This document shows positions 9,016 through 17,359 of a stretch of DNA of 56,637 nt, piece by piece; the first letter of the stretch is position 1; every line of letters begins with the position of its first letter. Where the stretch lies: NCBI GenBank assembly GCA_902787095.1, contig CADAFC010000003.1, forward strand, positions 1-56,637. The letters run 5' to 3'. Source of the DNA: an uncultured Bacteroidia bacterium. Its GTDB lineage: Bacteria; Bacteroidota; Bacteroidia; Bacteroidales; F082. The position numbers and the translations under genes were made by a program. The notes under the pieces were generated by a model. That model ran no database searches and was not told where the DNA came from. It worked only from the letters and a program-made list of their open reading frames with translations.

Positions 9016-9621
9016 ACTTTTTGTTAGTTATTTTGTCTGTTTGTCTTTTTTCTCGTTTGGCCATCGCAATTATCAACGCCTTTTCTCTTTCGTCGAGTTC
9101 TGCAGACACGCTCGGAAGTATTCCATGATTTATAAACAAATAATAGGCAACGCTCGCATCTACATCATAGTCGTCATTGATAATTTCTTCGGCCTCGTCT
9201 ATTAGTTTTTTGTGATTTCCCCAATAGAGGAGAAGTCTTCCTGAGACATGTCATTGACAGCCATGAAAGCTTTTCCAAGCTTGTCTCTTTCTCCGAATGA
9301 AAGCATCTTTGAGATTACAGCAATCGGATCTTCCGTTCCATAAGCATGACAAAGCTCAGGATCTTTAAAGTCTGGCTGAACACTTGATTCAACAAGGCAA
9401 CGATCCAAAAACTCATCTGCATCCGGATCCTCTATCGTTTTACCATTAACCTTCTTAGTCTTAATTGATCTCTTCTGCAGCGAGTTTATAAGACTTAACG
9501 GGATTGATTTCAGTTTGAATTTTAATGGATTTCCTTCGTCATCAAGAAATTTATCTGAGACTTCGACCTCAATAAATTTTTCTGTATACGCAGGTTTAAG
9601 AAATCCTTTGAGATTTGACAT
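9014..9621 (-). CDS. Tail assembly chaperone, long -1 frameshift product (G-T type)
   Basis: Ribosomes that slip back one base at 9205-9211 bypass the stop at 9202 and read about 60 more codons (starting LIDEAEEIINDDYDVDASVA) to a TAA at 9014-9016. The extension contains YYLFINHGILPS and a charged helix (KRQTDKITNKK at the end), the pattern of lambda T / XkdN-prime extensions. The short and long forms together chaperone the tape measure before tube assembly. Continuity of the second frame, the classic heptamer and the location directly before the tape measure gene make this a strong call. Confidence 0.88.
9202..9621 (-). CDS. Tail assembly chaperone, short form (XkdN-like)
   Basis: A 139-residue protein starting MSNLKGFLKPAYTEKFIEVE with an AGGAG site. 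It sits between tube and tape measure genes and has the XkdN pattern (SLINSLQKRSIKTKK, then DRCLVESSVQPDFKDPELC). It ends at an in-frame TAA that directly follows a slippery heptamer; the long product is listed separately. It binds the tape measure during tail assembly and is not expected in the mature virion. Confidence 0.88.
   Translation of the reverse strand: MSNLKGFLKPAYTEKFIEVEVSDKFLDDEGNPLKFKLKSIPLSLINSLQKRSIKTKKVNGKTIEDPDADEFLDRCLVESSVQPDFKDPELCHAYGTEDPIAVISKMLSFGERDKLGKAFMAVNDMSQEDFSSIGEITKN
9205..9211 (-). promoter_or_regulatory. Slippery heptamer A-AAA-AAC for -1 ribosomal frameshift
   Basis: Read on the minus strand, the zero-frame codons are ACA AAA AAC TAA. The heptamer A AAA AAC is a textbook X XXY YYZ slip site, placed one codon before the stop of the short chaperone. 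After slippage the new frame is open for about 60 codons. The site's placement upstream of the tape measure gene matches the conserved phage arrangement. Confidence 0.9.
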
Positions 9622-9641
9622 ACTAACTCCTGTTGTAAAAT

Positions 9642-9660
9642 GACGCCGCTAAGCGGCGTC
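9642..9660 (-). terminator. Hairpin between tail tube and chaperone genes
   Basis: GACGCCGC and GCGGCGTC form a GC-rich 8-bp stem with a three-base loop in the 44-base gap after the tube gene. Minus-strand sequence after it is ATTTTAC, a short U-run. It probably acts as a partial terminator that lets tube and sheath mRNA exceed that of chaperone and tape measure. Confidence 0.6.
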
Positions 9661-9665
9661 TGTTA

Positions 9666-10133
9666 TTATCCAAGCTGAATCGGACGACCAAATTCATCCA
9701 AATATTCAAAGCTTGTAAAACTAAAGCTAACGCTCTCAGACAAAACATCGCTATCTGCATCGAGCATTGCGAGAACACCACTTTGCAGCTTTACATTGTA
9801 AAGCACAATCGTTTGTATCCCAACAGATGACGCAGGATCATCATTGGTTACTTGCATTGTAAAATACGGAAGGCTTCCAGTCTTAATGTAATTCTGAATC
9901 AGATTTCGAAAGTCTGGAGTGCCATAATAAATATCCATCGAGCCGGTTAAAGAAATTCCAGTTGTCTTCTTCTGAACGAGACGAGTCCCCACAACCTTGA
10001 AATCACTTTCCTCAAGCGAATAATCAAGCTGCACCTTCTTCATACCGAACATTTCAACTTGGCGGCCATTGATTGTACAAATCGCGCGGCCCTCTTTTCC
10101 ATTTAACGCATCGCGTTCGAGTAAATATGCCAT
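9666..10133 (-). CDS. Major tail tube protein (XkdM-like)
   Basis: This 155-residue protein follows the sheath gene, as in PBSX. The N-terminus (MAYLLERDALNGKEGRAICT), the GMKKVQLDYSLEESDFKVVG stretch and TGISLTGSMDIYYGTPDFR are the typical tube-fold pattern. It would polymerise as the inner tube through which DNA passes. A good ribosome site (GAGGTGAG) precedes the ATG and a hairpin follows the gene. Confidence 0.9.
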   Translation of the reverse strand: MAYLLERDALNGKEGRAICTINGRQVEMFGMKKVQLDYSLEESDFKVVGTRLVQKKTTGISLTGSMDIYYGTPDFRNLIQNYIKTGSLPYFTMQVTNDDPASSVGIQTIVLYNVKLQSGVLAMLDADSDVLSESVSFSFTSFEYLDEFGRPIQLG

Positions 10134-10146
10134 GTCTCACCTCGCA

Positions 10147-11496
10147 TTAGGAAATCGTGATGTTGATGTAAATCTTTTCAATTGAGTCTACCGGCTGACA
10201 GTAAATCTCAATAACAACGGCGTCAACGTCTTCACCTTTGAGAACGGTAACATCATCTGCGACCACGTTCTGCAATGCACGGTTGCCCTGATACCGATTC
10301 ATAATGTTGAGAATTTCGCCTTTGAGCGATTTGCGGCCCTCTTCATCATTATGAACCGCGCCAATGTAATACAGTGAGAATGCACGATAGATATCATTGC
10401 AAAGACCGAACACAGTGCGGACAACACGGTTCTTTTTGAATGCCTTGCCTTTGTTGACCGTAAACGAATGGAATGAATTGATATCAGTAAGGACTTGAAC
10501 CTTTTCAAACTGACCAATCAAAGCAAAGTTTCCGGCATTGATAGCGGATTCCTGCTGCGATTTCGATAGCGCAGGCGTCACCGATACTGCATCAGGATGC
10601 GCGGCATACGTCAATGATTCATAAACATTAGCGCCGGCAGATGCACCGCCAACCCACCATGTCAGGTCTTGTGCGCTCAACACCGTCCCATCAATCAGCG
10701 TGAGCGACTGAGGATAGACAGAAATCACACACTCGTTGTCGGCTGCTGCGTAGTCACTAACGACCAACTGGCATTTGTTCCCCTCTTCGTTCGACTGCGA
10801 TTTGACGAACTGCGCAAAGTTGCTTTTTTCAGATGCATCCGAACCGTCATATATAACGATATCGAACTGGTTTACAGCGAGTGCATCACGGAAATCCTGA
10901 TAAGCTCCGGAAGCTATAGTTCCATTTGCGCCACCAGTTAAATCAGAACCAGACGTAACCTGAATTGCGGTGCCGCTAAATTCAACATATTGGTTTGCGA
11001 CAAGCTGAGTAATGGCATCGTCGCCACCAGCGGTTTCAACATCCTGAGTGTCAACAACGACATTATCAAGTAATGTTTCAACACGATAATGATTTTCTGA
11101 TGTAAGTGTACAAGCGACGCTCAAGCGATTGCCAAACGCACCTGAATATCTTGCCGTTGCCGTAAATGTGCTGCTGACCGTGACGGTTGCGGCTGCGCCA
11201 CCGGTAGTCTTGAGCGACCAAACCAGAATCTTTTTTGCGCCATTTGTGCGATTCGTTCCGAGCAAGATCTGACGAACGAAAAGCATTTCTGCATCCGTCA
11301 CGAAATGGCCCATCTGAACACAGTCTGCCGGATCTTCGATTGTGTAGAATTTTTCCTGCGCACCCCAATCGAGAATGCGTGCGATAGCGACCGTTCCACG
11401 TTCCCCCATTGTGGCGAGCGTAGATGGCGCGGATTTGTAATTGATGTAAACGCCAGGACGAATCTTGTTCTGGTCAATCCATGTTCCACCTGCCAT
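10147..11496 (-). CDS. Tail sheath protein (XkdK-like)
   Basis: The 449-residue product begins MAGGTWIDQNKIRPGVYINY with the family start (RPGVYINYKSAP), then GERGTVAIARILDWGAQ. The C-terminal region (FTVNKGKAFKKNRVVRTVF, later NIMNRYQGNRALQNV) matches contractile-sheath proteins. Its presence defines a contractile (myovirus) tail. It is followed after 13 bases by the tube gene. Ribosome site GAGGAGG lies upstream. Confidence 0.93.
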   Translation of the reverse strand: MAGGTWIDQNKIRPGVYINYKSAPSTLATMGERGTVAIARILDWGAQEKFYTIEDPADCVQMGHFVTDAEMLFVRQILLGTNRTNGAKKILVWSLKTTGGAAATVTVSSTFTATARYSGAFGNRLSVACTLTSENHYRVETLLDNVVVDTQDVETAGGDDAITQLVANQYVEFSGTAIQVTSGSDLTGGANGTIASGAYQDFRDALAVNQFDIVIYDGSDASEKSNFAQFVKSQSNEEGNKCQLVVSDYAAADNECVISVYPQSLTLIDGTVLSAQDLTWWVGGASAGANVYESLTYAAHPDAVSVTPALSKSQQESAINAGNFALIGQFEKVQVLTDINSFHSFTVNKGKAFKKNRVVRTVFGLCNDIYRAFSLYYIGAVHNDEEGRKSLKGEILNIMNRYQGNRALQNVVADDVTVLKGEDVDAVVIEIYCQPVDSIEKIYINITIS

Positions 11497-11541
11497 GTGA
11501 ACCTCCTCGCAATCTGCGATATGTTTTGATTAAACGTATTA

Positions 11542-11566
11542 TTGCACGCAAACCTTGTGCGTGCAA
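11542..11566 (-). terminator. Hairpin upstream of the sheath gene
   Basis: TTGCACGCA and TGCGTGCAA form a perfect 9-bp stem with a 7-base loop in the gap after the Cys-rich protein gene. Minus-strand TAATACG follows without a real U-run, so this is a hairpin with possible partial-terminator or mRNA-processing role. Confidence 0.5.
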
Positions 11567-11573
11567 CAGAAAA

Positions 11574-12752
11574 TCAACCTCTAAGTGTTATTGTGTTTGA
11601 CGGATCCCAACCGAGTGCAATACCGCCGCCTGCGTAGATGAAGTTTCCACCATCGAACAGCGTGTCGTATTGGAACCCGTAGTAAACGTTTCTGAAAAAG
11701 TCTGTATCGAGATACCCCTTGAAGCAGTTGCCAGGGACTACACCATAACTGTTTGCGTCATCTGTTGAATGGGAAACTATAAATGCGCCGAATGCTGTTT
11801 TTCCAGATGTTGCAGACGAAGTTCGCGCTCCTGCGCCCACTGGCGGGTTAGTTCCTGTAATTTGTGGAATACTCTGGCTCGATACATACGTGACCGGTCG
11901 CGTCGTCACTGTACTGCGGAAATAGCAACCACCAAGTGATGCGTTCCAAAATATGCTACTAGTCCTGCTATTTAAGAAGTTTGCATTGATTTGAGATGCG
12001 TCGTATGCTGTTCCTTCATAAGTCGAAGCAGCTGCGTCTTTACCAAACAAGAAGCAACCATATCTTGAATAATATTGGTCATCGGCTTCATTACAAAGCT
12101 GACCAAATATTTTACCGATGCACAATGAATTTCTTATGGTTGAACTGCCAACGTTACCAAGAGAAACAAAGATTAAATCCTCTTTGGCGATGACAACATA
12201 CCTATAATTAGTGTACGTCACAGCCGTACTATAATAACGAAGTAATGTATTTTGTGCTGACGTTCCACATTCGTTACATGGCCCAAGTAAAGACGTTGCA
12301 TCATTCGGAATAAACGCGATCGTGGTGCAATTGTCAGATGTATCCCATCTGCTTTGACTACCGCCTGGAATCATTGAGAAACAAAGTCCAAATCCCCAAT
12401 AACCGCCATAAGATCCCGAATTATATGACGAATCACAACAACACGCTTTTTGTATATATGGGGACGTAGTCGCCCCAAGCGTATAACAAACAAGCAACCT
12501 GCTTCCAGTTACGGTATTTATCAAGAAATGTGCATATTCCTGATAATTGTTTGCAGTTCCGCTGCCAATCTTCACAAAGTCGTCTTCAGTTGCAGTGTAC
12601 TCAGCATCATGTGTCCAATGTGGCTCACATTGAATAATCAAATTACAAACATTCTTAATAATGAGTTTGACGTTCGCTTCTGTCGTCGCTGCTGTGCTAG
12701 ACGTTTTCAATGTGAACACCCATTCAGCCGCTTTAAATCCGCCTGTTGCCAT
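11574..12752 (-). CDS. Cys-rich virion-associated protein, GWDPSN family copy 1
   Basis: A 392-residue protein of unrecognised family, between tail terminator and sheath genes. It has many cysteines (CCCDSSYNSGSYGG, GPCNECGTSAQ) and Ser/Thr/Tyr-rich, beta-like sequence, and ends GGGIALGWDPSNTITLRG. A second protein at 54509-55771 shares the MAxGG(F/Y)K start and the GWDPSN end, so the two look like diverged paralogues. An extra virion protein here is not part of the standard PBSX order. A role as a decoration or receptor-contact protein is inference. Confidence 0.7.
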   Translation of the reverse strand: MATGGFKAAEWVFTLKTSSTAATTEANVKLIIKNVCNLIIQCEPHWTHDAEYTATEDDFVKIGSGTANNYQEYAHFLINTVTGSRLLVCYTLGATTSPYIQKACCCDSSYNSGSYGGYWGFGLCFSMIPGGSQSRWDTSDNCTTIAFIPNDATSLLGPCNECGTSAQNTLLRYYSTAVTYTNYRYVVIAKEDLIFVSLGNVGSSTIRNSLCIGKIFGQLCNEADDQYYSRYGCFLFGKDAAASTYEGTAYDASQINANFLNSRTSSIFWNASLGGCYFRSTVTTRPVTYVSSQSIPQITGTNPPVGAGARTSSATSGKTAFGAFIVSHSTDDANSYGVVPGNCFKGYLDTDFFRNVYYGFQYDTLFDGGNFIYAGGGIALGWDPSNTITLRG

Positions 12753-12763
12753 ATTTGTCTCCT

Positions 12764-14185
12764 TTATTCAACCTTATACTCTATTGCAACCACACCCGAT
12801 GCGCTTGTAAACGATGGCCATGTCAGGACGTCGAGGTTACTACCTTGCGTTCTGATACTCAGCTTCAGACTGTTCTCTATGGTTTGACCGTTGGAATCGA
12901 TAAGTCGTACCGGCGTATATGTTTTTGTTGTATCACTCGGAATATAGCCACCGTTTGCATCATACAGGAGGTAAGGAAAGCCAGACATCAGATTTACAGA
13001 TGATTTGTTCGCAGAGAAATAAGCAATCGGGTTAGTCGGCCCTGTCCAAATCTCCATCAAACCGTTCAAGCCCATAATGAACTCAAAGCCTGCATCCGGT
13101 ATGAACTCAAGGTCGATGAAGTCTCTAGCGTTTCCGGTTGCGGTCATTAGTTCATCTTGGTCAGCGTCAAACGATATTGCATTAAGCTCAACCTGCTTAT
13201 CAGGATTCGTTTGCATCTCACCGTATGTAAATTGACCTTGCGGATAAACAGGGCCGACAGGTGCAACTGTACGCCAGAGAAGTATCGCCGTTGTGTCAAG
13301 TTCAAGCGTCACGCTTTCACCGAAACCGCCGATGTCCCAATTCTCCGGAATGTATGTTGTGCCATCTTCCTCGAACTCGCCATAAACGGATGGCAATGTC
13401 ACGTTGCTGCCCTTCTCTACGAGCATCGGCCCAGGCATCTCAACGTCGAACTGAGGATAAGTGACGTTTTTAAACGACAGAGTGACAAACTCACCGACCT
13501 TCCAGAGCAGATTGGCGACCTTGTTTTCGTTCATATAAACAGACTGCCCGAACTCACCTATATCCCATGCGAACGGCACCCATGTTTCGTCGTCAATGAC
13601 TTCCTTTGCATAAACCGAAGGAAGTTTGACAATTGTGTTGGCATCTGAGACAATATCATCCGGCAGTTCGACAGTGAAATCCGGATGGTCTGTGTTCGTG
13701 AATGACAGCGTGTAAAACTCTGGCTTTAGGCCCTTGAGGAATACACGCAAGTCTTCAATGACTTCCATGTATGCCGGAGGCGTTGTGTCTTTCGTTACAC
13801 GGAACTTGAGATTCATTGAGAATTTCAATGCGTCCATGTACATACCCCACGAGCGTTCGTAGGTGTGCGTGACAACGTTTTCGTATCCGTAGATCGGAAG
13901 ATACTCGCTAATCTCACCTAACTGGTCAGCTATCGCGGCATAATCATCAAACAGATGTGGCAGGTTGAAATCGAGCATGTAGTAAAGGTCAATGCCGTAA
14001 TTCATCCAATACCTTCCATGCAGATCTTCTTTGATGTTTACAGGTTCACGATGGACGATAAACCATGCAGGCAAATGCGTCCCTTGCTGATTTGGATTGT
14101 CATAGATATACGCATCCGGCGTTATGCGCAAAATTAACTGCGCAAGGGATTTATGTATAACCTGTGTGTCGATTACTATACTCAT
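12764..14185 (-). CDS. Tail terminator-like protein with added surface domains
   Basis: The first ~130 residues (MSIVIDTQVIHKSLAQLILR, later WMNYGIDLYYMLDF) fit phage tail-terminator/completion proteins, which are usually about 130-150 residues. Here the protein is 473 residues, with two copies of a domain of about 75 residues (IVKLPSVYAKE.., WDIGEFGQSV; then VTLPSVYGEFEEDG.., WDIGGFGESV) plus a further C-terminal domain. The same domain occurs in the distal tail protein at the circular join. Position after the HK97-gp10-like gene supports the terminator role. The start overlaps the preceding stop (ATGA). Confidence 0.7.
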   Translation of the reverse strand: MSIVIDTQVIHKSLAQLILRITPDAYIYDNPNQQGTHLPAWFIVHREPVNIKEDLHGRYWMNYGIDLYYMLDFNLPHLFDDYAAIADQLGEISEYLPIYGYENVVTHTYERSWGMYMDALKFSMNLKFRVTKDTTPPAYMEVIEDLRVFLKGLKPEFYTLSFTNTDHPDFTVELPDDIVSDANTIVKLPSVYAKEVIDDETWVPFAWDIGEFGQSVYMNENKVANLLWKVGEFVTLSFKNVTYPQFDVEMPGPMLVEKGSNVTLPSVYGEFEEDGTTYIPENWDIGGFGESVTLELDTTAILLWRTVAPVGPVYPQGQFTYGEMQTNPDKQVELNAISFDADQDELMTATGNARDFIDLEFIPDAGFEFIMGLNGLMEIWTGPTNPIAYFSANKSSVNLMSGFPYLLYDANGGYIPSDTTKTYTPVRLIDSNGQTIENSLKLSIRTQGSNLDVLTWPSFTSASGVVAIEYKVE

Positions 14186-14709
14186 GGATCAATCTTCTCA
14201 GGAACACTTATGTTTAGTGTTTCAGCACACAAGGCATCAAACACTTCATAAAACCGGACCATCGCTTTTTGCGTGATGTTTTCTGGTTCTTTATACGATG
14301 TTTTTGTTCCAACGACAAGACCAAACAACTTTTCACCTGCGATAGGGATATGCCTTGACATATATCCCATATCGTCAACGTAAAGCCACGGAACAAAATG
14401 TTTTTTTACATTATGTCCTTGATCAACAAATTTCGCATATGGCATCTCATTATAAAGACTTACATTTAATGTGCCATCTTCCTCAATCGTATATGAGCAT
14501 TGCCAGCTTTCTGCCATCTTTCCTGTGACCATGTTTCTTCCGCGAACTTCCCCCTGCTTTGGTGGTGTTTCTTCCCTTGCGGTTTCCAACATAGCCTGAC
14601 ATGCAGCCTGAATATTCCTTTCTATTTCTGCTTGTATTGACGGAGAAAATGACTTCCAACTTCCGAGTAGCTTGTTGCTGCTCCAAGATTGTACCTCTGT
14701 GTTTAACAT
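14182..14709 (-). CDS. HK97 gp10-like neck/tail completion protein (XkdI type)
   Basis: A 175-residue protein with a helical N-terminus (FSPSIQAEIERNIQAACQAML), then VTGKMAESWQCSY and the conserved MPYAKFVDQGH motif of the HK97-gp10 family, which joins the head connector to the tail. Gene order (connector genes upstream, tail terminator downstream) agrees. Confidence 0.85.
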   Translation of the reverse strand: MLNTEVQSWSSNKLLGSWKSFSPSIQAEIERNIQAACQAMLETAREETPPKQGEVRGRNMVTGKMAESWQCSYTIEEDGTLNVSLYNEMPYAKFVDQGHNVKKHFVPWLYVDDMGYMSRHIPIAGEKLFGLVVGTKTSYKEPENITQKAMVRFYEVFDALCAETLNISVPEKIDP

Positions 14710-14711
14710 GG

Positions 14712-15119
14712 CTAGCCAATCCTTTTCTCGTTTAACAATGCTACCTGCATGTGACTAAGATCTGCATTTATACCGAGGAATGGCTCAACATATGTATTCG
14801 GCAATCCGGCAAAATACCTTTCGACAGATACCGGTTCTGCGCGGATAAGCGCAGCCCTTTTCACATATATCTCATCTCCCTCTTTAATGTCAGTTCCGAC
14901 GTCGCAGCAAAGAGTGTTGTTGGCGGTCACAGTTGCCGCCTGCTCGTTCATTGTCGGTTCGGGCGTCGGGTTGTTGTAAACACGACACGGAATGTCTTTA
15001 AGGATCTTTTGTCGATCATGCTTTGTAATCCCACCATCAACGTTATCGATAACACGATATGATGTAAATGTGTCTGTGTAAACATTTATTCCTGGCATCC
15101 AAAACATGACACGCCTCAA
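14712..15119 (-). CDS. Head-tail connector / head-closure-like protein
   Basis: A 135-residue protein between the DUF4054-like adaptor and the HK97-gp10-like protein, the slot of the head-closure (stopper, XkdH-like) protein. The central IKEGDEIYVKRAALIRAEPV is compatible with a small beta-barrel stopper. No clear family signature was recognised, so the name rests mainly on size and position. It overlaps the upstream gene's stop. Confidence 0.6.
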   Translation of the reverse strand: MRRVMFWMPGINVYTDTFTSYRVIDNVDGGITKHDRQKILKDIPCRVYNNPTPEPTMNEQAATVTANNTLCCDVGTDIKEGDEIYVKRAALIRAEPVSVERYFAGLPNTYVEPFLGINADLSHMQVALLNEKRIG

Positions 15120-15619
15120 AATACGTATGATCCGCCAATGACGAAAAGTCTCGCCAATGACGCATACTGTTGTCCGTAAGTAGTCAGGTTAAACTGCCCC
15201 CAGTTCTGTGTACCCTGCGTTGCTGATGAAACGTCATAGGACACATTTGCGTCACCCAATGACGCGCTTGTTACAATACCGACAATCATCCCTGAATCTG
15301 CCGCTTGAATGGCAGTTGCGGATCCGCTGTCATTTCCTTTGTTCTGTCGCAAATACATAGTTACATAGTGTGCGACAAACAGGCCACATGCGAATCTCCA
15401 CGCCTCAAACCATCTTGCCTCTGACACAGTCGAGTTTGCCATGGAAATGAAGGTAGACATTATAGCGCTCGGAACAAAGCCTGTTTCTGTCTCAGACTTT
15501 TTGAATTGCGGAAAGTCTTCATAAAACATGGCCTCTGTGTATGAGCCTGCTTCGCCATCAATGATGTTTGATGCCCGTCCTCTTAAAGTCTCAACATCTG
15601 CCCGTGTTACCATTCCCAT
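15116..15619 (-). CDS. Head-tail adaptor, DUF4054-like
   Basis: 167 residues with YEDFPQFKKSETE near residue 30, a helix with WFEAWRFACGLFVAHYVTMY, GMIVGIVTSASLGDANVSYD, and TTYGQQYASLARLFVIGG at the end. This is the DUF4054 connector pattern, in which the ring protein binds below the portal. It follows the capsid block and a terminator. Confidence 0.82.
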   Translation of the reverse strand: MGMVTRADVETLRGRASNIIDGEAGSYTEAMFYEDFPQFKKSETETGFVPSAIMSTFISMANSTVSEARWFEAWRFACGLFVAHYVTMYLRQNKGNDSGSATAIQAADSGMIVGIVTSASLGDANVSYDVSSATQGTQNWGQFNLTTYGQQYASLARLFVIGGSYVF

Positions 15620-15635
15620 AACTCACTCCAATAAC

Positions 15636-15660
15636 AAAAAAGGCGGGCAGTCTGCCCGCC
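15636..15660 (-). terminator. Intrinsic terminator after the capsid block
   Basis: On the minus strand a GC-rich 8-bp stem (GGCGGGCA / TGCCCGCC, 3-base loop) is followed by six T. It lies between the 71-residue gene after the capsid and the DUF4054 adaptor, so it likely makes capsid transcripts more abundant than connector and tail transcripts. Confidence 0.85.
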
Positions 15661-15670
15661 TTGGTGCGGC

Positions 15671-15886
15671 TTATTTTTTCTTTTTGTTGTTTTCTTCTTT
15701 TGCCGCCTCAACCTCCGCGCTCTTTCCATCGATGTGTGCTGTAATCAATCCAGATGAGCAAAGAGCTTTGAAATAGTCATTATTGGCTAACCATTCCGGA
15801 GGGCATCCGATGAATCCATTTTTGCAGCAATAAATCTCGCCGTCCTTGTTCTTGAACTCGCATGCCTGTTTTACATGGATAATCAT
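15671..15886 (-). CDS. Small protein after the capsid gene, unknown
   Basis: A 71-residue protein starting MIIHVKQACEFKNKDGEIYC with a clear AAGGAGAG site. The middle (CKNGFIGCPPEWLANNDYFKAL) has Cys residues that could bind metal, and the end is Lys/Glu rich (KEENNKKKK). Genes in this slot in related phages often encode short capsid-associated proteins resembling connector N-termini. Function unknown. Confidence 0.7.
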   Translation of the reverse strand: MIIHVKQACEFKNKDGEIYCCKNGFIGCPPEWLANNDYFKALCSSGLITAHIDGKSAEVEAAKEENNKKKK

Positions 15887-15897
15887 ATTGACTCTCC

Positions 15898-16947
15898 TTA
15901 AATTCCGTCAACATAACGGATTGTCTGGTTATAGAAGATTTCAAGCTCAGAGATGTTTGCCATATAGACAGAATCATAGGCAAGAGCTTCAATGTTGGGT
16001 TGTGTCATTGTACGGGTAAGCGGAACAAGTTCTTCAAGTGCAAGATATTTCTCGTTGTGGCAATACACGATCATTCGATCTGTTGAACCAGCGCCTGCAC
16101 CTTTACACTGAACAGCTGCTTCGATTAAGAGCGCCTGACCGTTTAACTTTGAGATGTTGTTGTCGAGCAAGAACTCAAGAATCGTTTTGTCTGCATACTG
16201 AGACACCTTGCTCGTTGCAATCTGCGTATATTGCTCATAAGGAATAAGTATATGATTTGGGATTGCAGCACGGTCATATCCGCATGCGGTCCAAACGGCG
16301 GTGATTGCCTGATTGATATCATTCAAGATCTCATCAGGAGTTTTATCGGACCACTTTCTAGATGTTCCGCCCGCATTCATATCGGCATTCGCAGCGGTAA
16401 CATTCGCATTGTTTGCCAACCCCGTCGTGCCATACTCAGACAAACCAAGATAAGCATTTTCATCCATATGTTTGTCGTAAGTGAGACGGACGCCATCTGT
16501 CAGCAATGCATCTAACGATTTGCCGGTTACCTGCATACGCTGCATGTCAACAAACGGAACACGGAGAATGGTCGAGAATACGTGTGCCCCGAACATATCT
16601 TTTTCAAGATTCATCTGTACGATCGGAGAACCATTAGCTCCAGGTGCAGACACGGTTCCATTTCCAGAACCGCCCGTAACACCGAAATCAATGTTCATTG
16701 CCGAAACATACTCAACCCATCCACCGCCAACCTTAATTGGGACGTCTCTGGTATAAGTAATTGACGTCAACGGCTGCTTGATCTGTGGTTCTCTTTTCTC
16801 AAGCTCAGAGACAAGGAAGGTCGCTCCAGTAGCGATCGCGCCATCCTTAAACGATCTAATTGATTTGCCATCGTTAAACCGAGCCACCGAGCTGATTCCA
16901 CCGCTTCGGCCAATAACACCCGCGTTAATAGTACCGTAATTTTTCAT
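15898..16947 (-). CDS. Major capsid protein, DUF2184-like
   Basis: A 349-residue protein with a strong AGGAGGAG site and a terminator soon after it. KEPQIKQPLTSITY-like sequence near residue 55 and the HILIPYEQYTQIATSK region fit the DUF2184/HK97-fold capsid family used with DUF1073 portals. It lies downstream of protease, decoration and accessory-head genes. No N-terminal delta domain is visible, so a separate scaffold is expected. Confidence 0.85.
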   Translation of the reverse strand: MKNYGTINAGVIGRSGGISSVARFNDGKSIRSFKDGAIATGATFLVSELEKREPQIKQPLTSITYTRDVPIKVGGGWVEYVSAMNIDFGVTGGSGNGTVSAPGANGSPIVQMNLEKDMFGAHVFSTILRVPFVDMQRMQVTGKSLDALLTDGVRLTYDKHMDENAYLGLSEYGTTGLANNANVTAANADMNAGGTSRKWSDKTPDEILNDINQAITAVWTACGYDRAAIPNHILIPYEQYTQIATSKVSQYADKTILEFLLDNNISKLNGQALLIEAAVQCKGAGAGSTDRMIVYCHNEKYLALEELVPLTRTMTQPNIEALAYDSVYMANISELEIFYNQTIRYVDGI

Positions 16948-16955
16948 TTCTCCTC

Positions 16956-17357
16956 CTACGACTTTCTTGGCCTACCTACTGGCCTTTTTGGTGTATTTTC
17001 TTTTTGAAGAAGTTGCTCTTGCTTTATTGCAAGTGCTTTTCTTCGATTCTTTTCCTGATTAATTTTTCGTATTTCGCTGATCCAAAGACGAACCTGATTT
17101 GCAACAGCCATCGCTCCGGCAAACGTCGTTACGACCCCAATGAAATCTGTTGGTCTTCTTGCTGCAAGATCTTGCGCGCTTTTGTCTGCTTCTCGTTTGG
17201 CTTTTAAGATATCCGATGCAATTTTCACAGTCCCGGTAGATACAGCCGTCAGCAACTTAAACATCTCTTTATCTGCAGCAGATACGTCTTGTCGGCGTTT
17301 AAGTCTTTTAAACCTAAACTCATCGAGAATCTTTTTAAGCTTATTCTCTCTTTCCAT
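16956..17357 (-). CDS. Basic head-cassette protein 1 (putative internal head protein)
   Basis: A 133-residue, Lys/Arg-rich helical protein (MERENKLKKILDEFRFKRLK) with a central hydrophobic helix (DFIGVVTTFAGAMAVANQVRLW) and a basic tail (NTPKRPVGRPRKS, AT-hook-like GRPRK). No family recognised. It is one of six basic proteins between decoration and capsid genes. A role inside the capsid, bound to DNA or ejected with it, is inference. Confidence 0.65.
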   Translation of the reverse strand: MERENKLKKILDEFRFKRLKRRQDVSAADKEMFKLLTAVSTGTVKIASDILKAKREADKSAQDLAARRPTDFIGVVTTFAGAMAVANQVRLWISEIRKINQEKNRRKALAIKQEQLLQKENTPKRPVGRPRKS

Positions 17358-17359
17358 GA

